A stretch of 64,000 nucleotides of DNA from Calothrix sp. MO_167.B12 (GTDB lineage: Bacteria > Cyanobacteriota > Cyanobacteriia > Cyanobacteriales > Nostocaceae): assembly GCA_030066045.1 (NCBI GenBank), contig JASJCJ010000009.1:1-64000 (forward strand), in the 5' to 3' direction. How positions within the stretch are numbered: position 1 is the first letter of the stretch; each line of letters begins with the position of its first letter. The position numbers and the translations under genes were made by a program. The notes below the pieces were generated by a model. The model searched no databases. It was given only the letters and a program-made list of their open reading frames with translations, and was not told the origin of the DNA. Positions 35,578 to 44,212 of this stretch are shown here, in pieces.

Positions 35578-36150
35578 TTAGCTCGTGCCATATTTTTGTA
35601 AACTTGTTGTCCAATTTGTCAAAACTTTGGGGGAAATGTGTTTACCCCGCTCCTGGATTAACATATCAGCCATTGCCTTCACCTCTATTACGGTTTTGTG
35701 TGCTGTCTCCACCATCTCACTCAATAACCGCAATGTTCTGGTGTAGGTAATGCCGTATGCCTGACAAGTTTCCACAACTAGCCCATCATCACTAGCACAA
35801 ATCAGCAATTCATGACGGGCGATCGCTATTGTAGACCTATCTGCGATACTGAGAAGCGGCACTCTCACAGCAAATTCTAGAAAACTAGTGCTTTGTCCCA
35901 TAAGTTCTGATAGGTAAATAATTGTAGTGGGAGCGTCTCGCTCCCTGCTGTAAAGAAGCGTCTCGCTCCCTGCTGACAAAAAGCGTCTCGCTTCCTACTG
36001 ACAAAAAGCGGGCAAGATGCCCACACTACAGCAATAAACTATCAAAATTAATGGGACAAAATACTAGCAAACATCTCCTCTGTGGAAAAAGTCAGAGGAG
36101 TTATCCAATTTAAAAAAAAGAATGGGACGGATAAATAAGGGTTTCAGGCT
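35578..36150 (-). pseudogene. PIN-domain protein relic split by a mini-transposon
   Basis: The 3' part (35578-35884) encodes LSIADRSTIAIARHELLICA, DDGLVVETCQAYGITYTRTL and a helical tail, matching the C-terminal half of PIN-domain toxin-like proteins. At 35885-36067 a mini-transposon interrupts it. Removing the element and one CTAG copy restores a continuous frame TFSTEEMFA-SFLEFAVRVP, open upstream to about 36150, where a stop appears close to a T8 run that could have shifted frame. The N-terminal catalytic Asp region was not found, so the gene is inactive. Confidence 0.6.
35885..36067. mobile_element. CTAGTG-type palindromic mini-element inside the PIN relic
   Basis: The left end CTAGTGCTTTGTCCCATAAG and the inverted right end CTAGTATTTTGTCCCATTAA match over about 40 bp with a few differences. 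Three near-direct copies of AAGCGTCTCGCT(C/T)CCTG lie inside. CTAG at each edge is the probable target duplication. Confidence 0.85.
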
Positions 36151-36190
36151 CTGCTGCATCGAAGGTAATCTTGTGGTGCAAGATGTGAAT

Positions 36191-36844
36191 TTAACCGGAC
36201 ATGATATCAAACAGATTTTTTAACCATTCAACAAACGCGCTAGCTAGCTTTGAGTCATAACGCAACACTCCTGCTGTAATTGCTTGTCCCATTGGCATTC
36301 CTGGCTTTTCTTGCCAAGCTAACCAAGTATGTATAAGTGCTTTAGAGTGATGAATTAATGTATATTTGTTGATGCCAGCTTGCTCAATTTCTTGTAAAAT
36401 AGATTCAGCTTTCGGGAATAAATTATCATTATCAGGAACGAGATAAGTAATAAAATCTTCCAACATTCCAGGAAGTTGATTATTAGGCATAATCCAAACA
36501 CCAATCTTGGGTAATTCTGGTGCAGAGTAAACCCAACCTTGTGGCGGTGGATTATTGGGAATATTTGGATAACCAATTCCTCCCAATTTACTGACTATAG
36601 CTTGCCATCGCGCAGTTAAATCTTGGTCAGCATCAACTACAATTCCCAATATTTTTAAATTTTTTTCCTTCAATTTTAACGGTAAACTTGACAACAGAGC
36701 CTCAATTCCTTCTGTTCCATCTGTTTCTGGAACTTCTACAGAAAATGTTTCTGGTAGATTATATAGACTGCACAAAGCCCAAATGACATATCTATCATTT
36801 TTACCTTCAACAAGTAACTGATGAGGTTTACTTTTTTTAGGCAT
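36191..36844 (-). CDS. TOPRIM-like DUF3226 protein, partner of an ABC-type ATPase
   Basis: 217 aa, soluble. TOPRIM-type acidic residues are visible: LLVEGKNDRY with Glu13 near the N-terminus and VVDADQD with Asp71 and Asp73. This is the pattern of the DUF3226/DUF4435 branch of OLD-like TOPRIM nucleases. A third helical half (residues ~120-217) ends in FVEWLKNLFDIMSG. Its start codon overlaps the stop of the ATPase gene by 1 nt (36844), so the two genes form a translationally coupled operon. Comparable ATPase plus TOPRIM pairs act in phage defence (for example PARIS, AriA-AriB). Whether this one does is inference. Confidence 0.82.
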   Translation of the reverse strand: MPKKSKPHQLLVEGKNDRYVIWALCSLYNLPETFSVEVPETDGTEGIEALLSSLPLKLKEKNLKILGIVVDADQDLTARWQAIVSKLGGIGYPNIPNNPPPQGWVYSAPELPKIGVWIMPNNQLPGMLEDFITYLVPDNDNLFPKAESILQEIEQAGINKYTLIHHSKALIHTWLAWQEKPGMPMGQAITAGVLRYDSKLASAFVEWLKNLFDIMSG

Positions 36845-37950
36845 TAGCGTACCTCAATATCTTGCTTTAAGGCAATCTTTAACTCTTCAGATGAATATTC
36901 AACAGCGCGTATCTCACCATACTTACTATCTAGACGGAATAATTTACCAATGTTGCTATCTTCAACACTTTCTAATGCTTCTTGAAATGCTCGGACACAA
37001 TCCCAACTATGAGTAGTAGCAAAAACTTGTATGTTTAGCCTTTTTGCTGTTTCAAAAATAAAACGCCACATATCTGTCTGTATTTCATAATAAAGACCAG
37101 TATCAATTTCATCTACCAGCAAAAAACCATTTTCAACATTCACAGCACACATTACTAAAGTCAAAATACGACGCATTCCATCCCCCATACTACCTAAAGG
37201 AATTGGTTCACTTTGTCCACGCATTTTGATAATGATGCCACTATTAGAGGTTTGACGACTAGTGAAACTCAGACGTTTTACATCTGGCTCTATAATTTGT
37301 AAGGCTCTGATTACTTCATCTTCTTTTGGTGTGAGATTAATTGCATCCCAAAGTTCAGCTAATTTCTGAAAATTGATATTGTCAGTTGTTATAAACTGGC
37401 AAAATACATTCGCAAAATACAAAGCTGATTTGGGAGATTTCACTCTACGCATAAATCTCATTTCAAACGTACCATCATCTAAGATCGGTACTCTGATGCT
37501 TTCATGGGAATTATAAACAAAATTTAATTCAAATCCTGGTATATCATCCTCTGCAATATCCTCACTTAAATTTAATTGTCCTTCTTGATTATTGATTGGA
37601 GATAAATAGATTTTTAATGATAAAGGTAGTTCTTGTTCAGATTTAAATTCAAGATTTTGGTTATAACTGAGTTGATGGTTAGAAAAAAGATGTTTAATTT
37701 GATAACTACGACTTAATATTTGATTATTTCTGGATAGCTTAGAAACTTTGGCAAGAGCAATTTCTCCTCGATTATCTAACAACTCAATTAATGCTTGAGG
37801 ATTATTTTGATTCACTAATAAACAAATAGCCTCTAATAAGCTAGTTTTACCACTATTATTACTTCCAACCATGAGATTAACCCGCGCTAAACCATCAACG
37901 TGAAATTCTTTGAAAGAACGATAATTATGGATGCTAAGATCACGTAACAT
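36844..37950 (-). CDS. AAA15/ABC-type ATPase (OLD/RecF-like)
   Basis: 368 aa. Walker A is MVGSNNSGKTSLLEAI (residues 28-43), the signature-like loop is PLGSMGDGMRRIL (~250), Walker B is GFLLVDEIDTGLYYE (Asp280, Glu281), and the switch His is in VFATTHSWD (His314). Only ~200 residues separate Walker A from the signature, with no long coiled coil, so it is the compact AAA_15/AAA_21 type rather than an SMC. Downstream and coupled by 1-nt overlap is the DUF3226 TOPRIM protein. By analogy with OLD and PARIS, the ATPase would sense or gate the nuclease. It starts at ATG 37950. Confidence 0.87.
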   Translation of the reverse strand: MLRDLSIHNYRSFKEFHVDGLARVNLMVGSNNSGKTSLLEAICLLVNQNNPQALIELLDNRGEIALAKVSKLSRNNQILSRSYQIKHLFSNHQLSYNQNLEFKSEQELPLSLKIYLSPINNQEGQLNLSEDIAEDDIPGFELNFVYNSHESIRVPILDDGTFEMRFMRRVKSPKSALYFANVFCQFITTDNINFQKLAELWDAINLTPKEDEVIRALQIIEPDVKRLSFTSRQTSNSGIIIKMRGQSEPIPLGSMGDGMRRILTLVMCAVNVENGFLLVDEIDTGLYYEIQTDMWRFIFETAKRLNIQVFATTHSWDCVRAFQEALESVEDSNIGKLFRLDSKYGEIRAVEYSSEELKIALKQDIEVR

Positions 37951-38074
37951 AAGATTTGGGAAAATTGCTTTAGGTTCTGGAACTATTTACAATCGCAGCC
38001 AGACAATTGTCTACTGTTTCTTCCACCGTAGCAGTGACAAATTCTTGTGGGTTGGTAGTCAATTTATATATCAC

Positions 38075-38872
38075 TCACTTTAACTGCGCCTCAGCGTTAA
38101 AAAATTGACGACACAAACCTTGAGTAAGTAACACCGTCGTCAATAAATTAGCAACTGCCATCATAAATAACAGCACAATTTGGTACGACGCGGCTGATGA
38201 GGCAACTTGTAAAGGCACTTGTTCTTGACCCACACCACCGAGTAAAATACCACTCATAAATCCGGGGATAATAAATATACCAGCAACTGCCATTTGATTA
38301 ATACTAGGAATTAAAGCTGCGCGTATGGCTTCTTGACGATAATTAGCAATTGCTTGTTGAGGAGTAGCACCCAAACTCAAATGGGTTTCGATTTCCCACT
38401 GACTAGCATTAACCGTTTTTACTAATCTTTCTCCTGCGATCGCAGCACCATTCATGGCACTACTCAATACCATTCCTCCCAATGGTACAACATACTGGGG
38501 CGCGTACCACGGTTCTGGTTGAATAATCAGGAAATTTACATACAGCAGTACCACAGAAGTACTGGTAAACATGGATATCCATAGTAAAGGCAAAAGTAGA
38601 GGGATTTTCTTACTGATGCCATTTCGGGTAACAATCGCAGATACTGTCAACATTACTGCTAAAATCCCCACAACTGCCCAAATGTTGTTCAGTGCAAAAA
38701 TGACATCCAGGATATATCCCAGTATTAACAATTGGACAATACTTCTACCCGCAGCCGTGGCAAATTTAAACTCTAACCCAATTTTTTGCCATGCTGATAA
38801 AGCGATCGCTATACCTAATAATGCCACTAAAATGCCTAAATCTACCGGATCTAAGTCAATTAATTCTGACAT
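38075..38872 (-). CDS. fetB: FetB-family ABC permease (UPF0014)
   Basis: 265 aa with about seven hydrophobic segments. The conserved blocks match the FetB/UPF0014 family: AGRSIVQLLILGYILDVIF, VPLGGMVLSSAMNGAAIAGERL and SLGATPQQAI, then the membrane core IPGFMSGILLGGVG. FetAB of E. coli exports iron. The ATPase subunit FetA is not adjacent on either side, so either it lies elsewhere or this family member works differently. It is encoded divergently from the DegT aminotransferase gene. Confidence 0.85.
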   Translation of the reverse strand: MSELIDLDPVDLGILVALLGIAIALSAWQKIGLEFKFATAAGRSIVQLLILGYILDVIFALNNIWAVVGILAVMLTVSAIVTRNGISKKIPLLLPLLWISMFTSTSVVLLYVNFLIIQPEPWYAPQYVVPLGGMVLSSAMNGAAIAGERLVKTVNASQWEIETHLSLGATPQQAIANYRQEAIRAALIPSINQMAVAGIFIIPGFMSGILLGGVGQEQVPLQVASSAASYQIVLLFMMAVANLLTTVLLTQGLCRQFFNAEAQLK

Positions 38873-39056
38873 AGATTGTTTACCTCCTGGGGTTTATCCT
38901 GATTCACAATCCAACATTACGGGAACTTTAACTACAGATATGAGAATCTAGGTTGGTACATATATTTTTTTCGTTCCCAAACATATAGTAGTTTTTTGAC
39001 TCTATCTCTCAGTAAAAAATCGATTTAATCCTTATCAATAAATCAAATCACAACTC

Positions 39057-40181
39057 ATGATTCAAAGCGTCAATTCAATACCAGCGTTTGATATTAAACA
39101 ACAATATTCCACCATTGAACAGGAAGTAAGTGCTGCGGTGTTAGAGGTTCTGGCTTCTGGTGGCTACATTGGTGGCCCTGCTGTTGCAGGTTTGGAACAA
39201 CAGCTTGCTGCTTACATTGGTGTAAATGAATGTATTGCTTGTAACTCTGGTACTGATGCCTTATATTTAGCCCTACGAGCTTATGGGATTGGGGTGGGGG
39301 ATGAAGTAATTACCACACCTTTTACCTTTATCGCCACATCGGAAGTTATCAGCGCTGTGGGTGCCAAGCCTGTATTTGTAGACATTGATACAAATACTTT
39401 AAATTTAGATTTGCAGCAAGTCGCAGCGGCAATTACCCCCCAAACCAAGGCAATTATCCCCGTCCATTTATTTGGACAACCAGTAAACATGACTGAGTTG
39501 ATGGGTATCGCCACAACTCACAACTTAGTAGTGATTGAAGACTGCGCCCAATCTACAGGGGCAACTTGGGGAGAGAAAAGGGTCGGTAGTATTGGGCATA
39601 TAGGTTGTTTTAGTTTTTACCCAACTAAGAATTTAGGTGGTTGTGGTGATGGTGGAGCCATAACTACCAATGATGCAGAAATTGCAGCAAAAGTGAGGGT
39701 ACTCAAGAATCATGGGCAAGTAAATCGCTACCATTACGAAGAAATAGGAGTTAACAGCCGCTTGGATGCCATTCAAGCGGCTATTTTGCAAATTAAGCTT
39801 CGTTATCTAGATATTTGGAACAAAAAACGACAAGCGATCGCATCTCGGTACGCAGAATTTTTGAGTCATTTACCTAACATCATCACACCTCAGGAATTAC
39901 CGGGGGGTAAGGGTGTGTGGAATCAATACACCATTCGCGTACTCCCAGAGAAACGAGACTGGATTCGGGAGGAATTAAAAGCACGGGGGGTAAATACTAT
40001 GGTTTACTATCCTCATCCCCTGCACTTACAGCCTGTTTACCAAAATCTTGGCTATCAACCAGGACAATTACCTGTATCAGAAGCAGTGTGCAATCAAGTT
40101 TTATCTTTACCCATGTTCCCAGAACTATCTCTAGAACAACAGGAGCAAGTTGTTTATAGTTTGAAGGATTGTTTGTTGTGA
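39057..40181 (+). CDS. DegT/DnrJ/EryC1/StrS-family aminotransferase
   Basis: 374 aa, full family length. Type I PLP fold: sugar-aminotransferase motifs CNSGTDALYLALRAYGIGVG, TPFTFIATSEVI and VIEDCAQSTGA, and the PLP-lysine in FSFYPTKNLGGCGDGG (Lys ~191). The C-terminal NSRLDAIQAAILQIKL and MVYYPHPLHLQPVY are typical. These enzymes transaminate nucleotide-linked keto sugars for lipopolysaccharide, capsule or exopolysaccharide decoration; the exact sugar is unknown. No other sugar-biosynthesis genes adjoin it. The 3' side runs straight into a TTGTTAG heptamer array. Confidence 0.9.
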   Translation: MIQSVNSIPAFDIKQQYSTIEQEVSAAVLEVLASGGYIGGPAVAGLEQQLAAYIGVNECIACNSGTDALYLALRAYGIGVGDEVITTPFTFIATSEVISAVGAKPVFVDIDTNTLNLDLQQVAAAITPQTKAIIPVHLFGQPVNMTELMGIATTHNLVVIEDCAQSTGATWGEKRVGSIGHIGCFSFYPTKNLGGCGDGGAITTNDAEIAAKVRVLKNHGQVNRYHYEEIGVNSRLDAIQAAILQIKLRYLDIWNKKRQAIASRYAEFLSHLPNIITPQELPGGKGVWNQYTIRVLPEKRDWIREELKARGVNTMVYYPHPLHLQPVYQNLGYQPGQLPVSEAVCNQVLSLPMFPELSLEQQEQVVYSLKDCLL

Positions 40182-40184
40182 ATG

Positions 40185-40510
40185 GGTTGATGGTTGTTAG
40201 TTGTTAGTTGTTAGTTGTTGGTTGTTAGTTGTTGGTTGTTGGTTGTTAGTTGTTGGTTGTTAGTTGTTGGTTGTTAGTTGTTAGTTGTTGGTTGTTAGTT
40301 GTTGGTTGTTAGTTGTTGGTTGTTAGTTTTCTATCACTCCCTCACTCCTTACCTCCCTCACTCCTTCACTCCTTCCCTCCTTCCCTCCCTCACTCCCTCA
40401 CTCCTTCCCTCCTTCACTCATTCCCTCCTTCACTCATTCCCTCCTTCACTCCTTCCCTCCTTCACTCCTTCCCTCCTTCCCTCCTTCCCTCCCTCACTCC
40501 CCACACTTCC
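40185..40510. repeat. long arrays: TTGTTAG/TTGTTGG heptamer, then CCTTCCCT/CCTTCACT octamer
   Basis: About 140 bp of TTGTTAG-type heptamers is followed by 170 bp of octamers. Two long frames across it are low-complexity Leu/Pro/Ser translations of the repeat and not genes. Region 40511-40766 has no gene. Confidence 0.9.
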
Positions 40511-40766
40511 CACGCTAATTTCTGGAATACAAAAGAAGTTTCTTGTATCAAAGCATATCCATTGCTTTATGTGAGACTAACTCCTCTTGGGCGCAACCAT
40601 TGCGCCCCTACTTCTAATTCCTAACTATTCAACAATGGCTAAATATAGAGATAAACTCCCCCAATTATCAAATGATTTATTCCTGATATAGCTATAGCCA
40701 GGTAAGTTAGGACATAGATTCCAAGATTCTCCACTTGCTTATACCCATTTCAATGTCCTAATCAAA

Positions 40767-40928
40767 ATGGCTACAGCTATAGATGGTGGGCTGGAAACCA
40801 CCCTTGTCTTTCGGCAAGGGCTAGATTTACCTGAATTCGCTGCTTTTGATTTATTGAAAAATGATACTGGCTACCAAGCCTTACAAAAATACTTCCGCAC
40901 CTATGCCAACATGGCTAGGAGGGATTGA
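40767..40928 (+). pseudogene. N-terminal fragment of a homocysteine S-methyltransferase-like gene
   Basis: 53 codons from ATG 40767 give IDGGLETTLVFRQGLDLPEF and AAFDLLKNDTGYQALQKYF, the start of homocysteine S-methyltransferase-like proteins (substrate-loop DGGLETTL). The frame then hits TGA in sequence that belongs to an unrelated HTH gene (ATG 40930). The methyltransferase C-terminus is absent. Confidence 0.65.
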
Positions 40929-40929
40929 T

Positions 40930-41073
40930 ATGAGCGGAAGGCACAAATTTTCCCAATTAACCAAAGACTTTTCAGCAGAACAGAAAACTCGTATAGCCGA
41001 AAAAGTTAGCGAACTAAAACAAGAAATGGCTTTGCACGAACTACGGCAAGCACTGAAATTGTCACAACTTTAG
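40930..41073 (+). pseudogene. truncated HigA/XRE-type antitoxin fragment
   Basis: 47 codons. The helical segment EQKTRIAEKVSELKQEMALH followed by ELRQALKLSQL matches the region just before the helix-turn-helix of XRE antitoxins that pair with HigB-like toxins; a TAG then ends the frame before the DNA-binding domain. It overlaps the tail of the preceding methyltransferase fragment. No toxin gene is adjacent. Confidence 0.6.
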
Positions 41074-41087
41074 TGAACTAGAGTCTT

Positions 41088-41351
41088 ATGGGGGCGATAC
41101 TACATCCCTTTGACAATATGATGCAAGAATCAGTTATTTATCAAGATATTTTACAGAAGGGTGAACAGAAGGAAGCTTTTCGTTTCTTGAATCGACTGTT
41201 AAACCGACGCTTTGGTGAGATAGATTCATCAATTATTGAGCGTATCCGAGTATTATCTACCGAACAGTTAGAAGTGTTGGGAGAAGAATTTCTCAGTTTT
41301 TCCAGTGTATCCGATTTAATTGCTTGGCTGGAGCAGAATGCAAGCAGTTAA
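41088..41351 (+). pseudogene. C-terminal DUF4351 fragment of an Rpn-like (PD-(D/E)XK) protein
   Basis: 87 codons. MQESVIYQDILQKGEQKEAF and LLNRRFGEIDSSIIERIRVL, then EFLSFSSVSDLIAWLEQ, match the DUF4351 C-terminal domain common on cyanobacterial Rpn-type transposase/nuclease-like proteins. The catalytic N-terminal domain is missing. The frame ends 3 nt before a mini-transposon (41354). Confidence 0.68.
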
Positions 41352-41353
41352 GG

Positions 41354-41462
41354 GGCATTGCTGAATTGGAATATGAACTCGAAAAATCAGTTATCTTCAA
41401 CTCTTTTTCTCTGCGCCTCTGCGCCTGGAGCGTGAGACAAATTCATATCTTTCAGCAACGCC
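41354..41462. mobile_element. GGCRTTGC-ended mini-transposon (no matching duplication)
   Basis: It begins GGCATTGCTGAATTGG and ends TTTCAGCAACGCC. The 8-bp flanks (AGTTAAGG and AGAAAATC) differ, so the flanks have diverged or been joined by recombination. The interior contains CTCTGCGCCTCTGCGCCTGG. Confidence 0.8.
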
Positions 41463-41508
41463 AGAAAATCCCTTATTGCTTTAAACCTCTGTATCTGCCG
41501 AAGCCAAA

Positions 41509-43101
41509 TCAAATTTTAGATGCGTTCAACTCAATTACATTACGCAACCGAGAAATAACAAAAGGCTTATCCAAATAAGATAACAAAGCACCAGCCTTTG
41601 GTCCCCGTTCCTTACCTACAAAGGACAAATATATGGCTTGAAAGGCACCAGCAGGTTTAATTTCTAACTCCTTGGATGTAGAAAATAGAGTTGTTTGTAA
41701 CTCTTCGCCATCCCAATTTTCTACTTTCTCCAGATTTTCTGCTAATTTCTCCAGATAAGAAACCTGTTCTGGAGATAAATCTTGAGCTTTATCTGGAACT
41801 TGCTCGAGATAAATCACCAACTTTTCTTCTTCATCTGCATAATCTTGCAGCCACTTTTGAGCCGCAGCAATCCGTTGATTGATTATGTGCCAATCAAACT
41901 CACTTAAAGGTTGAGGACTGCGCTTGGCTATTTCTTCTTTAATATCAAGGTGAGGAATCTGTAATAAGGAAATTAAGGTACTGAAATCAAAGGAATTATA
42001 AGGTTTAATTTCATCACCAATCTGAGCATAAAACAAAGGCATCAAATCCTTAGTTAATTGGGCACTATCACCTTGAACTTCAGGACTATTTGCATACTTG
42101 TCAATTAACGTATCATAGTCCCGTAACAAGCGAGTGATGGTTTCATAATTGGGAGCAAAATTGATAACCGTTCGCGGTTGGGTACGCAACATTAAAAAGC
42201 GCAATAACTCAGGGGGAAGTAGGGACGCAATTTCCTTGGCACTGGAACCAACACCCTTAGAAGAACTCATTTTAGTGCCATTCACCAAAATAAATTCATA
42301 ACGAGAGTGGAATGGTGGTTGTTTTTTTAACACTTTACGACAGATAGCATTTGCTACATCCCTAGAACCACCTTTCTGAGAGTGGTCTTTTCCAGCCATC
42401 TCAATGGTTACACCCAATACATCCCACTTAGCTACCCACTCTACCTTCCAGGGCAACTTCCCATTACCATCAAAGGGAGAAACCCAACCAGAATGACCAC
42501 AACCTTCTACCCAGTTAGTAGCATCCGGTTTACAGGTATAAAATACTTCTGAGCCGTTATAGTCTGTCACAACTGTGGTGGCTATTTTCCCGCACTTTTC
42601 ACAAACAACTTGGAAAGGATACCAATTATCAGGACGTTCTGCCTTACTTACCTCTTTATAAGCTTCTCTGACTAAGTGAGCATTGTTGAGGAAAGTATCA
42701 ATGTAGCTGTTCAGTTTTCCAGAACGATATAAATCCCGCAGGTAGTAAACTTCTGGTTTGACTCCCAAATACTCAAAAACTTCCAGAAATTCTCCCATGA
42801 AATATTTAGCGTAATCACTGGCTGTATCTTCTGGAGAAGGTACATTACACAGGGGGAAACCAAGATAGGGAGAAAATTTTTCTTGATTTAGGTACTTGGG
42901 GACAGTATCAAGTGCGTCATAGTCATCAACACCATACAAAAATTTTACGGGCTTACCTGCGTGTTTCAAGGCACGGTAAATCACATCATGTATAACGACA
43001 CCCCGCAACGATCCTACGTGTACTCTTCCTGAGGGGGTTTTTGAATCATTAACTATTTCGTGACCTTTTGCATCAGCAGCGATTTTGTCAGCCCAAAACA
43101 T
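41509..43101 (-). CDS. lysK: class I lysyl-tRNA synthetase (LysK)
   Basis: 530 aa. Class I signature: HIGH-type motif PSGRVHVGSLRG (residues ~23-34) and KMSKS-type motif TKMSSSKGVG (~273-282). Overall features match LysK (class I LysRS, as in archaea, spirochaetes and some alpha-proteobacteria): NDSKTPSGRVHVGSLRGVVI, AKYFMGEFLEVFEYLG, and the zinc-like CEKCGKIATTV. The product charges tRNA-Lys. Most bacteria use the unrelated class II LysS; whether this genome also has LysS cannot be seen here. No neighbouring gene is obviously linked. The 3' end lies 46 nt from a mini-transposon. Confidence 0.92.
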   Translation of the reverse strand: MFWADKIAADAKGHEIVNDSKTPSGRVHVGSLRGVVIHDVIYRALKHAGKPVKFLYGVDDYDALDTVPKYLNQEKFSPYLGFPLCNVPSPEDTASDYAKYFMGEFLEVFEYLGVKPEVYYLRDLYRSGKLNSYIDTFLNNAHLVREAYKEVSKAERPDNWYPFQVVCEKCGKIATTVVTDYNGSEVFYTCKPDATNWVEGCGHSGWVSPFDGNGKLPWKVEWVAKWDVLGVTIEMAGKDHSQKGGSRDVANAICRKVLKKQPPFHSRYEFILVNGTKMSSSKGVGSSAKEIASLLPPELLRFLMLRTQPRTVINFAPNYETITRLLRDYDTLIDKYANSPEVQGDSAQLTKDLMPLFYAQIGDEIKPYNSFDFSTLISLLQIPHLDIKEEIAKRSPQPLSEFDWHIINQRIAAAQKWLQDYADEEEKLVIYLEQVPDKAQDLSPEQVSYLEKLAENLEKVENWDGEELQTTLFSTSKELEIKPAGAFQAIYLSFVGKERGPKAGALLSYLDKPFVISRLRNVIELNASKI

Positions 43102-43169
43102 TTTTTAACATCTATACTTTACAGTCTCTTTATTTTAACTCCATGGTTGATGGCAATCGATTATCAGTT

Positions 43170-43250
43170 AGGAGTGGAGGAGGGAAGGAGGGAAGGAGGG
43201 AAGGAGGGAAGGAGGGAAGGAGGGAAGGAGTGAGGGAGTGAAGGAGATTA
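43170..43250. repeat. GGAGGGAA octamer array
   Basis: About eight octamers lie just upstream of the lysK start on the leftward strand. Confidence 0.9.
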
Positions 43251-43261
43251 CTTATTAAGTT

Positions 43262-43356
43262 AATACGCAGCTAAATTGTATAAAGTAAAAAAATCAGGTG
43301 ATTGTAGTGCAGGCATCCTGCCCGCTTTATGTATACAATTTAGACGCTTAACAGCT
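43262..43356. mobile_element. TTGTATAAAG-type mini-element, uninterrupted
   Basis: It runs from ACGCAGCTAAATTGTATAAA through GCAGGCATCCTGCCCGC to TATACAATTTAGACGCTTAA. This is the empty relative of the outer element in the 8.44-8.90 kb nest. A decayed copy is near 46.32-46.41 kb. Confidence 0.75.
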
Positions 43357-43462
43357 TACTTATTACTTATTACTTATTACTTAGTTCAGGAGTAGGGGCG
43401 CATTGCGTGCGCCCTAGAAGAGTTAGGGGTAAGGTGAGCATTGCCCACCCGACTTTTATTTA

Positions 43463-44212
43463 TTAGGCGATTATATTAGACTTAGTAGCAGTTTCCAGCG
43501 CTTCCACTAAACTACGTACAGCCGCAATCATTGCCACCTCGCTGTTGAGTTGGTTAATGGCAGAACCCACACCCACACCAGCTGCACCAGATGCACCAGC
43601 TAGAGGTGCTGTAACGCTAGATATACCAGAAGCACAAAGCACAGGTATTGACACTGCACGGCTAATCTCGTAAGCTGCGGCTAGAGTGGGAGATGCTTTC
43701 TCAATTAATCCCAAGGTTCCAGAGTGGCTAGGTTGACTACTAGTACCACCTTCGGTTTGGATAATATCAGCACCAGCTTTCACCAATTCTTCGGCTAACT
43801 GCACTTGTTTGTCTAAGCTGAGAATGTGTGGAACAGTAACAGAAAGACAAATATCAGGAAGCAAAGCACGGGTTTGTTCAGTCAAGGCTAAAACTTCATC
43901 TGCCTCAAACTTCCGCCCTTGGGCATAGAAACTATCAAAGTTACCAATTTCAATTAAGTCAGCACCTGCTGCCACTGCTGGTAAGAATTTTTCTGGCTCT
44001 ACTGCTGATACACAAACAGGAATATTTGTCAAGCTTTTAGCTAATTGGACTAAGCTTGGTTCCGCCGCAATATCTACAAAGGTAGCACCACCGTGATGTG
44101 CAGCGGTGACGGTGGCGGCGACACTTTGAGCATCGAAGTTATTCAAGCCGCTAATTACTTTCAGAACTTGGCGGTTGTGAAATGCACTGATGAGTGCGGA
44201 ATGCATGGTCAT
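43463..44212 (-). CDS. ycf23: DUF561 protein, Ycf23 homologue
   Basis: About 249 aa if the start is ATG 44212; an ATG at 44236 gives 257 aa and one at 44206 is equally possible. A TIM-barrel-like sequence with repeated beta-alpha motifs: VLKVISGLNNFDAQSVAA, VPHILSLDKQVQLAEELVKA, ADIIQTEGGTS and SIPVLCASGIS, ending AGVGVGSAINQLNSEV. This is DUF561/Ycf23, found in cyanobacteria and some red-lineage plastids. The fold resembles phosphate-binding FMN or dihydroorotate-type barrels; its reaction is not known. It stands alone. Confidence 0.85.
   Translation of the reverse strand: MTMHSALISAFHNRQVLKVISGLNNFDAQSVAATVTAAHHGGATFVDIAAEPSLVQLAKSLTNIPVCVSAVEPEKFLPAVAAGADLIEIGNFDSFYAQGRKFEADEVLALTEQTRALLPDICLSVTVPHILSLDKQVQLAEELVKAGADIIQTEGGTSSQPSHSGTLGLIEKASPTLAAAYEISRAVSIPVLCASGISSVTAPLAGASGAAGVGVGSAINQLNSEVAMIAAVRSLVEALETATKSNIIA

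Noticed and set aside
40299-40624. two overlapping Leu/Pro/Ser-rich frames
   Set aside because: Low-complexity translations of the CCTTCCCT octamer array in different frames.
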